This document shows positions 6,971 to 14,408 of a stretch of 17,918 nt of DNA, one piece after another. This DNA is from Candidatus Woesearchaeota archaeon (GTDB lineage: Archaea > Nanobdellota > Nanobdellia > Woesearchaeales > ARS49), in assembly GCA_019323555.1 (NCBI GenBank), contig JAHWHC010000009.1, positions 1 to 17,918 of the forward strand. Direction: 5' to 3'. The notes beneath the pieces were generated by a model. That model saw nothing but the letters and a program-made list of their open reading frames with translations, was not told the DNA's origin and searched no databases. Within the stretch, counting starts at the first letter, position 1. Every line of letters begins with the position of its first letter. The translations under genes and the position numbers were made by a program.

Positions 6971-7627
6971 TTATTTCACCAATTTTTTTAGCAATGCTTC
7001 TGGTATTAATTTTATGACCTTTAATCCCATTGTCTCTGGATAAATATCAACAGTGCCTGCGCGATACATCTCTATCAAATTAGTCTTTTGATAAGCAGCG
7101 CCGAACATCAAATTAAACAGGCTGCTCTTGACACTATCTTCGGTAGGGAATAATGATGCAACCTGCGGAGATAAAAATTCTTTAGGGGTGCTTGACTTGA
7201 AAGCAATCCTTGCCTCTTGTGTTGTGATTAAGTTATCTCCAACAGTTATTGAGGGAAGATCATCAAAAGTGTTCCAATTGACAATAATCACTTTATAGTA
7301 CCGTATTGCCAATGCATCAAGCGCTTCTTGATTTAAGTTTTGATAATCATCCAAATCATCTATGATAATAGGATCCTGGTTTCCTTTAATTGAAAATGCG
7401 CCAACAATAGAATCATCTAATTCTAACAAGAATAATTTGTTTTCTGTCTCAAACTTTAACTGCAAATCCGCAGTATCATAGACAAAGTAGAATGCACCCA
7501 CAACTAATAATGCAATAATCAGTATGGGAATTGCAATCTTTGTAATCTTTTCCATCACTGTTAAGATTATTGCAATAACTAACGCAATTATCAAAAGAAC
7601 AAACAAAATACCAAGTATTGTTGCCAT
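6971..7627 (-). CDS. Two-TM protein with a soluble C-terminal domain, unknown function (218 aa)
   Basis: ATG 7627 is preferred to the in-frame TTG at 7645 because a TTTAAAT box at about 7650-7657 lies some 26 nt upstream, so the transcript is probably leaderless. There are two N-terminal helices (about 4-24 and 31-50). The soluble domain of about 165 residues holds KVIIVNWNTFDDLPSITVG and LITTQEARIAFKSSTPKEFL. The alternating hydrophobic pattern suggests an alpha/beta fold in which a peptide or ligand site is possible, but no catalytic motif stands out. It is the first gene of the operon leading to lspA. I do not recognise the family. Confidence 0.82.
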   Translation of the reverse strand: MATILGILFVLLIIALVIAIILTVMEKITKIAIPILIIALLVVGAFYFVYDTADLQLKFETENKLFLLELDDSIVGAFSIKGNQDPIIIDDLDDYQNLNQEALDALAIRYYKVIIVNWNTFDDLPSITVGDNLITTQEARIAFKSSTPKEFLSPQVASLFPTEDSVKSSLFNLMFGAAYQKTNLIEMYRAGTVDIYPETMGLKVIKLIPEALLKKLVK

Positions 7628-7649
7628 AAGAAATATTTTAATCAAATTA

Positions 7650-7657
7650 GTATTTAA
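7650..7657 (-). promoter_or_regulatory. TATA-like box of the lspA operon
   Basis: The minus strand reads AATTTAAATAC just after the stop of the DnaA-like gene and about 26 nt before ATG 7627, consistent with leaderless transcription. No terminator hairpin is seen between the two genes, so read-through from the DnaA-like gene is also possible. Confidence 0.45.
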
Positions 7658-7669
7658 ATTTTGTTATAA

Positions 7670-9586
7670 TTATTTATTTTTTTCTTTTTCATCCATTATT
7701 CCTTTAAGCAAAGGAAGGTCTTTTTCAGCAGCAAGCTTGTGAACATAATCCCTATATGCGCCGTAAACACGAGACAATAAATTTGCAGCAGGTTTGTTTG
7801 GATCAATCATTTCTTCTGTAATCATGCCGCGATCTTCCAGTGGTTCGAACTCTTTGACAGCTGCGTCGATAGGATCCTTTTTTTTGTATCCCCAATTTGA
7901 TTTCAAGAAATTAGTGAGCTTGCTTTTTTCAACTAATTGCTGAGCTAACCTATACGTCAGATAGATTGTAGCTCTTCTTATTCCTGTGATATACTCGCTT
8001 CTTGCATCACGGAAAGAGGCAAAATCAGGGGCATCTGCCATCTTCATGCCGATCTGGATGACATCTTCTACAGTAGCAACAGCATCGTCTTTAGGAGATG
8101 CTGCAGGAAATGCCTGCTTAAGTGCAAGAATCGCCTCCATGTAAGTCTTACCAAGCTTTTCAACCTCTGTGCAGAAAGTATCAACCAGGCCTCTTACTTC
8201 CCTGAAATTAGGAACTCTGGAAATAAGCGCGTTAATATCAATATCATAACTTCCATTAATCTCATGGCCTTTTTCCTTAAGATAAGAATAAAACACTTTT
8301 TTCTTGGTTTCATCATCCGGATAATTAATGTATGCCCGGGCACCGCTTCCCATCCTGGTCCTTAACCTGCCTGGCAAGTCTTTCAGGTCTTGGTACGGCC
8401 TGTCAGAAGCAAAAATAACAAGCTTGCCTTTTTTCATCATTGCATTAATAATCTCAAAAAGCTTATCTTTGGTGCTGCCTTTTTTTCCAGTCAAGAACTG
8501 CACATCATCAATCATTAAAACATCCAAATCACTATATCTTTTCTCAAAACTTGTTGTTTCAGTTTCAACATGTTCCTTGCCTTTTTTATATGACTTGCCA
8601 ACCCTCTGCCATTCTGCCATAAACTCCTGTGCAAGAACATACCGCACCTGAAATTTCGCTTTTTTCTTTAACCCGGCAATCCTTTCTCTTTGTTCTGGAT
8701 CTGCTGGGTCAAGCTTGCCAAGTTCTTTAATTGCTTTCTCAACTTCATTCTGTATCTTCCATGCAAGCCCCTCAAGAACCGCGGTCTTTCCTGTGGCAGA
8801 ACTTCCGCTTATGAATGCAACAGAATATGCATTTTGCCCTGTATTGAAATAGCGCCAGACCTCTTCAACAGTCGCTTTTGCTTGTTCGTTGCAGGGACCA
8901 AAAACAAGCAGATCATATCTATCAGTATCCTTGCTGAGATGCTCCATGTTTGTATCGTGCTCCCTAAGAAGTTGTCTGCAAAGGCTTACAAGATTTCTTT
9001 TTTCTTTATCATGATTTGGTTTTTCAGGCATTGCTGCATTGATTGTTTCTTCAGCTGCATCAGCCAGTTCTATAGACCTTCGTAAAGCATCATCAATTTT
9101 AAAGCGGACATCACTGCAGCCTACTAAACGAGCAGATGCAGCAACTGCTTTCGATAAATTTGAATCATCCTCAACCCGCCCTTTACTATAATCGTGTGGA
9201 AAGGATATTGTTAGAACCCCATCAGTAACCTTTACTGCAGTATTGCGGGGGTTTAGATACCAATTTGTTGCTTTAATCCCGGATTTAGTAAGTGCATCAT
9301 AAAATGCAGCAGCTCTTTCTTCATTGCTTTTTTGCCGCATGTCACCAATTTGCCTTTGGTTCGTCTCGAGTTCTAACATAAGTGCAAGCAGCTCCTGCTC
9401 TCTTTTATGTGCTGGCAAGGAATGGTCTGCAAGAATCTTCTCAAATTTTTGTTTAAGTTCTTCAATAGAAGTAGGGAGCTGGCCTTTTTTTTGCAGAAGT
9501 CTAATCAGATTTCCAATGCTCTCTACAGGCCTGCGGCGCATGCTTTTACGAACAGCCTCTAAAGTAATATCTGATTCATTGCTCAT
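7670..9586 (-). CDS. DnaA-like replication initiator ATPase with all four DnaA domains (638 aa)
   Basis: DnaA opens bacterial origins as an ATP-bound filament. Residues 91-165 resemble domain I: W109, LTISFPHD at 125-132 where DnaA has L-x-L-x-x-P-N, then VRFKI. Residues 166-220 are a linker. The AAA+ core follows: Walker A GSSATGKT (261-268), RYVLAQEFMAEW (315-326) and FEKRY as in the DnaA initiator-specific motif, Walker B LMIDDVQFLTGK (357-368), sensor FASDRP (392-397), arginine-finger segment GRLRTRM (406-412), and NFREVRGLV (460-468). Domain IV spans about 505-580: R527, IRRATIYLTYRLAQ (536-549) and GYKKKDPIDAAV (566-577) where bacteria have GGRDHTTVLHA. Extras are a helical N-terminus (1-90), an insert at 281-310 and a C-terminal tail. 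ATG 9586 is preferred to GTG 9601. IstB/DnaC-type helper ATPases fit less well because domains I and IV are present. Confidence 0.85.
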   Translation of the reverse strand: MSNESDITLEAVRKSMRRRPVESIGNLIRLLQKKGQLPTSIEELKQKFEKILADHSLPAHKREQELLALMLELETNQRQIGDMRQKSNEERAAAFYDALTKSGIKATNWYLNPRNTAVKVTDGVLTISFPHDYSKGRVEDDSNLSKAVAASARLVGCSDVRFKIDDALRRSIELADAAEETINAAMPEKPNHDKEKRNLVSLCRQLLREHDTNMEHLSKDTDRYDLLVFGPCNEQAKATVEEVWRYFNTGQNAYSVAFISGSSATGKTAVLEGLAWKIQNEVEKAIKELGKLDPADPEQRERIAGLKKKAKFQVRYVLAQEFMAEWQRVGKSYKKGKEHVETETTSFEKRYSDLDVLMIDDVQFLTGKKGSTKDKLFEIINAMMKKGKLVIFASDRPYQDLKDLPGRLRTRMGSGARAYINYPDDETKKKVFYSYLKEKGHEINGSYDIDINALISRVPNFREVRGLVDTFCTEVEKLGKTYMEAILALKQAFPAASPKDDAVATVEDVIQIGMKMADAPDFASFRDARSEYITGIRRATIYLTYRLAQQLVEKSKLTNFLKSNWGYKKKDPIDAAVKEFEPLEDRGMITEEMIDPNKPAANLLSRVYGAYRDYVHKLAAEKDLPLLKGIMDEKEKNK

Positions 9587-9695
9587 AAATATCCAACCCA
9601 CACCCCTTCACTAGCATGGTTTTTTCAGCTATTTATATACATTTCTATTCTAGTGTAGCAATATTTATAAACAAGGACAGTTTATGGTCTAAACC
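9587..9695. promoter_or_regulatory. Bidirectional promoter of the DnaA-like/exonuclease pair, with inverted repeats
   Basis: The minus TATA reads GTATATAAAT at 9631-9640, predicting a start near 9609 and a short GGGGTG-containing leader. The plus TATA reads AATATTTATAAAC around 9660-9671, about 26-30 nt before ATG 9696, so that transcript is probably leaderless. Inverted repeats: CACTAG (9609-9614) with CTAGTG (9650-9655), flanking the minus TATA; CATGGTTT (9615-9622) with AAACCATG (9691-9698), flanking both TATA boxes; and ATGGT-CTAA-ACCAT (9684-9697) at the plus start. These are candidate regulator or initiator sites. No classical TTATNCACA DnaA box is seen. Confidence 0.55.
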
Positions 9696-12600
9696 ATGGT
9701 GGGGGATTCGTACTGGTACTGTGATTATATAGGGTTGGAAAGGATTAGCGATAACACCAGGCACATTCTAGGAATAAGATATTGGTCCAGGGAGGAAACA
9801 AAAAGACATACTATTTTCTTGAAAAGAAAGATACCAATACCCTCCAAGTTTATCCATAGAAACAGCAGGGGGCAATTTGAACAAGTTTTTCGCGACAGAG
9901 AGCGCGACAGAGAGCTAAGTTCTTTGGAATTAACCTGCTTTATATCAAGCAAAGATACACACAGAATAACAGAGCTTGAAAGAAAACACCCATTAACACG
10001 CTTTGGTATAGAAGACGGCAGTTTTAATGTTTTTCAGATAAGAGTTCCGCCAAATAAAAGCACGCTTGATAAATTAATTGGAACAAGATCCAATAAAAAA
10101 AGAAAAAAAGGAGAACCTCCTGCACCTAAAGGGCCTTGGCAAAAAGGCGGATATGAAGTGCAAGTGCGCATGGAACTTTATCCTGAATGGATGCAGAGAA
10201 AAGTAGATCTAAACGGGCTTGAAAAAGTTCTTGAGCAAAAGGAAAGATTAGAGTTTTCTCAAAGAGTGCTTGAAGACGACATAAAAGATTTTGTCGGTGG
10301 GGATGATGAAGACAAAGCAGTCAGAGGGAACATAACAAGAATCACAAATGCTGTCTATGATTACATAAATAATAAAGAAGAAAAAGGGCTTTCAAGTTTC
10401 TTCCTATATCTTGCAAAAAGAGTGCTAAAACCAGAAAGCCTTCGAATAGATCCTCTTACACAAAAAAAATATCCAGAAGAAGAAACTGCAAAGTTTGTTG
10501 ACCAGCTTGTAAATGAAAGTGAGCAAGACGAGAAAAAAAGAAAAAGGCTTTGCAAATATCTCTTGAAATACATTGAAGACGGAACAGAGACAGGACTAAA
10601 GAAATTCTTTGAACAGAAAGGAAGACAATTGATGGAGCAAAAAGCAGAAGCGATAAGGAAAGGAACAAGTGATATTTCTGATGCGCTGAAAGAACTAGAC
10701 CCTGCAAACGAATTGACATTCAATCCTGATTCTTTAGAGTATGAAATCACGCTAAACTGTTTTGATGAAGGAAGAAGAAATCAAGTAAAAGGATTTAATT
10801 GGAGAACAAGACTGCCGACAGAGGACGAAATAAGATGGGGGATTGCAAAAGAAGGTCAACAGATTGAAGACAAATTGACTCCAGAGGAATTCCTGCAGCA
10901 AGTCATCTGCTATCTTGATATTGAAAAAACATTCTACAAAACCGATGATGAAGAAGAACTTCTTGAACTAAGAAAAGAGCTGCATGAGGACTGGGTAAAA
11001 GCAGGCAAACTAAAAAAACCTGCAACAAGAGACGCAAAACAGCGAGCAATAGCGGCGCAAAAGCGGGAAGTAGAAGAAAAACTAACTGTGCTTGTCGACG
11101 GGGAACAGGTACGATTATGGGATCCAGATTATCAAGATAGAATCACGGACTATACTTTAATCTACACAATGCCTGACGGAACAGAGATAAAAGAATGTCA
11201 CTCGCTAAGACAGTTCAGTGACAAGGAAAGGCAAGCAAAAATCGAAAAAGAAGGACTGAAAGGATTCAAGGTCATGTTCCACAATTCAAGAAAGAAACTA
11301 ATGGATAAAGTTGTTCAGGACATGAAAGAGAGAAACGTTGTCTTTATACTTGCACACAATCTCGGATATGACATACCAGAAACAATAAGAGAAGCAAAAG
11401 AAGTGAAATCAGAGGCACTGGAGTTGTTTGTGAGCAACATACTTCCAAAAATAGACACAGCAAAAGGAGAGAAAGGCTCAAAAAAGAAAATCTTTGTGAG
11501 AATGAAAAAGCTCGTCGAATTCCTTGATACGTTCAGAATGGCAAAAGGAATGGCGCCATTCCTGCAGAGCTCAATGCCTAAAGGAACACACAAGCTTGCA
11601 GATGTTGCAGATTTTTATGAGTATGAGCCTGAGGAATTTCCTAATGCAGAAGCAGAAAAAGAGGATGGTGCAGCACACGCAGAAAGTGATGCTGAAGCAG
11701 AAGAAGCAAAAAGACACTTCAAAAAAACACATGACGCGCAAGAATTAAGAGCAGATGCAATAAGACATTTAAGAGGAGACGAAGAGGCTGCCTGGAGATT
11801 ATTGAACTATGCATTAGATGATGTTCCGCCGTTGCAGACTATCCTGAAAAATGGAGACTTTATGAGACTAGTAACAAAACTGCAGAGACAACTGCTTCCA
11901 TTCTGCAGCCTGACTGAAATCGCATTCTCACCAAATATAATCAAGAAAATATATGACTTTGAACACTGGGAAAGGAATCACAACAAAAGATCAGAATTAA
12001 GAGGACAAAGAATTGCACAAGAGCATGCAAGAGACTTTGAGAGATTATATATCCCAATGAAGCATAACTTGATTAGAGATGCTGGAATTGATTATGAACG
12101 TGTAACACCAGGAGAATACAAAAATGTCTGGCAATGCTACATGCCGCAGGAGTGGTGGGTGAATATGCCGCAGGAGTGGGGAGAGAAAGAAGCTGTGTTT
12201 CGCAAATATCCGCAATGGCGCAAATTCTTTGATGACCTACCAAATGAGCAGCCACTGCACCAAGTCGCATTATTACGGTATGCAAGAGTATTCTTCAAGC
12301 AATACCTGCAGGATCATTTTGAATACAATAGGGAGCTAACTAATTTTGAGAATAACATGAAGAGAATGAACGCCTCTAATCTTGCAGAAGCAGAGGAAAT
12401 GATGCAGCATTACTGGGCAGCAATAGACCAAGATTATGTGAGGCAGTATGGAATCACGCCGAGAACCGCGCCGGGATCTCTGGAAAGCCTAGCAAAAAAA
12501 TATGACCACACTTTCGAGAGGCTTGTGAACTTACTGATTCGATGCAAGGCATCACTGGGAAATCTCGTGCCAAGAGTGCCAAGAGCCAAGCCAAAAGAGC

Positions 12601-13247
12601 ACGGCCAACAAGGCATGCTTTTTGGAGATGAAATTGAGCAAAGCTACTTTGAACTAAATCATCCGCAGATGGCACTATTGAGACAAAGACAAGGAATAAT
12701 AAGGCAGAGACTACAACAAGGGCAGGAGAAAAAGAATAAAGGGCAGGAAAAACTTCTTGACAGTTATATCAAGTGCTATGACAAATTAATGGAGATAACT
12801 GAAGAACGGGCTGAGCTAATCAAAAAATACAGAAAAGAGTGGGAGTCAGAACAGGAAGACCTTCCAAAACATTTTAAGATAAGGCCAGATAATGCCGTAT
12901 ACACTGCACAGCAATACAGAAGATTATTGAGTATGGAGCGGCGCTTCTTTGCAAAATACGGCCTGCCTCCAGAACAAATAAGTCCGACTGGTGAAAAGCA
13001 TACCCGCAAGTCATTGACAAGTCTTCTGAAAGAAGCTTATCAGAACCTTGCAGAAGAACTAAAAGAGTATAACATCATAGAATTAAGAGGAGACTATCTG
13101 TTCTTGGATAGAAAACCAAAAGAAGGAAGCATGCTTGTGCCAATCAGAAAAATAGACTCTTTTGTGCATCAAGAAAAGTATTCACAAGAAGAGGATAGTG
13201 TAGATGCTCAGGTATTCTTTGACTGGGGAGAATCAGAAGCTGCTTGA
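9696..13247 (+). CDS. Family-B-polymerase-type 3'-5' exonuclease protein without visible polymerase motifs (1183 aa)
   Basis: The exonuclease motifs are recognisable. Exo I is CYLDIEKTF with D408/E410. Exo II is AHNLGYD with N555/D559. VEFLDTFRMAKG (607-618) and HKLADVADFY (632-641) follow, as in PolB exonucleases. Exo III is YALDDV with Y705/D709. Together they form a DEDDy proofreading-type domain at about 400-720. The N-terminal 400 residues start like a PolB N-terminal domain (CDYIGLERIS) and contain a charged helical insertion (about 190-340). An acidic insert lies at 645-680. The last 460 residues are helical and charged. I find no palm motif A (D-x-x-SLYP), no KxxxNSxYG and no DTDS, so polymerisation looks lost or the region is not a palm. 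It is divergent from the DnaA-like gene through a 109-nt promoter. Probably acts on DNA in replication or repair; the substrate is unknown. Confidence 0.75.
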   Translation: MVGDSYWYCDYIGLERISDNTRHILGIRYWSREETKRHTIFLKRKIPIPSKFIHRNSRGQFEQVFRDRERDRELSSLELTCFISSKDTHRITELERKHPLTRFGIEDGSFNVFQIRVPPNKSTLDKLIGTRSNKKRKKGEPPAPKGPWQKGGYEVQVRMELYPEWMQRKVDLNGLEKVLEQKERLEFSQRVLEDDIKDFVGGDDEDKAVRGNITRITNAVYDYINNKEEKGLSSFFLYLAKRVLKPESLRIDPLTQKKYPEEETAKFVDQLVNESEQDEKKRKRLCKYLLKYIEDGTETGLKKFFEQKGRQLMEQKAEAIRKGTSDISDALKELDPANELTFNPDSLEYEITLNCFDEGRRNQVKGFNWRTRLPTEDEIRWGIAKEGQQIEDKLTPEEFLQQVICYLDIEKTFYKTDDEEELLELRKELHEDWVKAGKLKKPATRDAKQRAIAAQKREVEEKLTVLVDGEQVRLWDPDYQDRITDYTLIYTMPDGTEIKECHSLRQFSDKERQAKIEKEGLKGFKVMFHNSRKKLMDKVVQDMKERNVVFILAHNLGYDIPETIREAKEVKSEALELFVSNILPKIDTAKGEKGSKKKIFVRMKKLVEFLDTFRMAKGMAPFLQSSMPKGTHKLADVADFYEYEPEEFPNAEAEKEDGAAHAESDAEAEEAKRHFKKTHDAQELRADAIRHLRGDEEAAWRLLNYALDDVPPLQTILKNGDFMRLVTKLQRQLLPFCSLTEIAFSPNIIKKIYDFEHWERNHNKRSELRGQRIAQEHARDFERLYIPMKHNLIRDAGIDYERVTPGEYKNVWQCYMPQEWWVNMPQEWGEKEAVFRKYPQWRKFFDDLPNEQPLHQVALLRYARVFFKQYLQDHFEYNRELTNFENNMKRMNASNLAEAEEMMQHYWAAIDQDYVRQYGITPRTAPGSLESLAKKYDHTFERLVNLLIRCKASLGNLVPRVPRAKPKEHGQQGMLFGDEIEQSYFELNHPQMALLRQRQGIIRQRLQQGQEKKNKGQEKLLDSYIKCYDKLMEITEERAELIKKYRKEWESEQEDLPKHFKIRPDNAVYTAQQYRRLLSMERRFFAKYGLPPEQISPTGEKHTRKSLTSLLKEAYQNLAEELKEYNIIELRGDYLFLDRKPKEGSMLVPIRKIDSFVHQEKYSQEEDSVDAQVFFDWGESEAA

Positions 13248-13888
13248 TCTGGATTATTTCGCCTATATAAATTTCTAATGCTCCTAGTAAGGTCGCCTGC
13301 ATACGCGCGTATTCTATCATTGCTTTCAAACTGCCTATCTTCATAGTGGGTTCCAGGAAACAAGGGTGTTATTTTAAACCTATTAACAATCAATTTTTTT
13401 GTCTGAGGCGAGAGTGTATTGATTCTTGCCTCAAGCATGTGCGGCCTGTCATCATGAGGATTATATCTTCTTTTCTTCAGCATCCCTAAAAACTGAGGAA
13501 TCCCGCGATGCTCGTGCCATGCTATTTTATTGACAACTGCGTCTATAACGCGATACGCATCTTGTTTTCCGCAACTTTCACTTAGATTATACCAGCACTC
13601 ATAATACTTGTTTTCAAACTTAATTTTTCCCACGCCAAATAATGTCGCGAGTATCTCGTGAGGATTAAGACTTTTGAGAAGCTGATCTGGTAGAGTCATG
13701 TTATAGAATCCAATAGACAGCAATCTTACTTGATGTTCAGTAAGAATCTGCTCTTTTCCAGCACGGCCAGCGAACATAGGAAAATTAAGGCCATAGTTCT
13801 CTCTTGTATTCAATCCAATCTCGACAGTTCTGTCTACAGAAGCAGATTGTGTATCTTCACTCTTTTTATCTGGATTTCCTTTGTGCAT
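13208..13888 (-). CDS. Orphan protein of unknown function (226 aa), tail-to-tail with the exonuclease gene
   Basis: ATG 13888 lies 26 nt after TTATAAA (13911-13917), so leaderless transcription is likely, which supports a real gene. The 3' end overlaps the convergent exonuclease gene by 40 bp (13208-13247). The protein has no membrane segment and is moderately basic. Segments include ILTEHQVRLLSIGFYNMTL, a YYECWYNLSESCGK stretch with two cysteines, HEHRGIPQFLGMLKKRRYNP and a polar tail. The paired HEH and the Arg/Lys-rich C-terminus could suit nucleic-acid binding, but no catalytic motif is clear. Proximity suggests a link to the DnaA-like/exonuclease pair; this is inference only. Confidence 0.75.
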   Translation of the reverse strand: MHKGNPDKKSEDTQSASVDRTVEIGLNTRENYGLNFPMFAGRAGKEQILTEHQVRLLSIGFYNMTLPDQLLKSLNPHEILATLFGVGKIKFENKYYECWYNLSESCGKQDAYRVIDAVVNKIAWHEHRGIPQFLGMLKKRRYNPHDDRPHMLEARINTLSPQTKKLIVNRFKITPLFPGTHYEDRQFESNDRIRAYAGDLTRSIRNLYRRNNPDQAASDSPQSKNT

Positions 13889-13910
13889 GGTATATTAAAG
13901 ATTTTACCCT

Positions 13911-13917
13911 TTATAAA
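13911..13917 (-). promoter_or_regulatory. TATA box of the 226-aa orphan gene
   Basis: TTATAAA is centred 26 nt upstream of ATG 13888, the expected spacing for a leaderless transcript. It lies in the 57-nt gap after the S8e stop. Confidence 0.5.
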
Positions 13918-13945
13918 TCTTTCGGTTTTAATCACTAGAAAGTAG

Positions 13946-14329
13946 TTAAATTAGTACTGCGTTAAGTGAGCCGTTCTGGCCTGGTCTAGAAGTGATCTTT
14001 GCCTTTCCCTTGTCAGTCTCAACAATGCTGCCTTTTGTGAGGATATTACGCCTGACATAGTTCAAGTTAGCAGGGCTCTCAGCCACTGTCTTAAGCTTTG
14101 CCTTCTCAAATTTCTTTGTCTTAGGATTGAATAAATTAACAGTATTACTGTTCAAAAGAAGGGTCTTTTTACTGCCGCCCCTGCCGCGAAACTCTTTTTT
14201 GACATCTTTCTCAGCAATAGTTGTATTGGTCGGCCTTCTGCCTAACTCGTATTTCTTCTTTGCCCTAGGAGCCTTGTAGCGCCCCCCTGTAGCTTTTCTT
14301 GACTGTCTTCCTCTCTGTGAAATAGCCAT
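13946..14329 (-). CDS. rps8e: 30S ribosomal protein S8e
   Basis: This 127-aa basic protein of the small ribosomal subunit is found in archaea and eukaryotes. The start MAISQRGRQSRKATGGRYK and the following KKKYELGRRPTNTTI are diagnostic of S8e. So are VRRNILTKGSIVETDKGKA and the SRPGQNGSLNAVLI end. Length is normal for archaea. ATG 14329 lies about 26 nt after a TTTATAAA box (near 14353-14360), and GAGGT lies just upstream, so the leader is very short or absent. It is divergent from the beta-propeller gene, with separate TATA boxes. It anchors the window as archaeal chromosome rather than a purely mobile segment. Confidence 0.97.
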   Translation of the reverse strand: MAISQRGRQSRKATGGRYKAPRAKKKYELGRRPTNTTIAEKDVKKEFRGRGGSKKTLLLNSNTVNLFNPKTKKFEKAKLKTVAESPANLNYVRRNILTKGSIVETDKGKAKITSRPGQNGSLNAVLI

Positions 14330-14352
14330 AAGACCTCAAAATTGGGTGATTC

Positions 14353-14392
14353 TTTATAAACTTTATGCTTGCATTAGAGAAAAGTATAAATA
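14353..14392. promoter_or_regulatory. Divergent promoter pair for S8e (-) and the beta-propeller protein (+)
   Basis: TTTATAAA near 14353-14360 sits about 26 nt from ATG 14329 on the minus strand. TATAAATA at 14385-14392 lies about 20-27 nt before the plus-strand ATGs at 14409 and 14415. Both transcripts are expected to have little or no leader. Confidence 0.5.
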
Positions 14393-14408
14393 ATAACAGT
14401 TTTTTCTG

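Noticed and set aside
9696..13247. Active DNA polymerase B
   Set aside because: No motif resembling D-x-x-SLYP, KxxxNSxYG or DTDS is visible after the exonuclease domain, so only the exonuclease is called.
7670..13888. Recently inserted mobile element around the DnaA-like cassette
   Set aside because: No integrase, transposase, terminal repeats or target duplications are seen, and base composition looks similar to the flanks.
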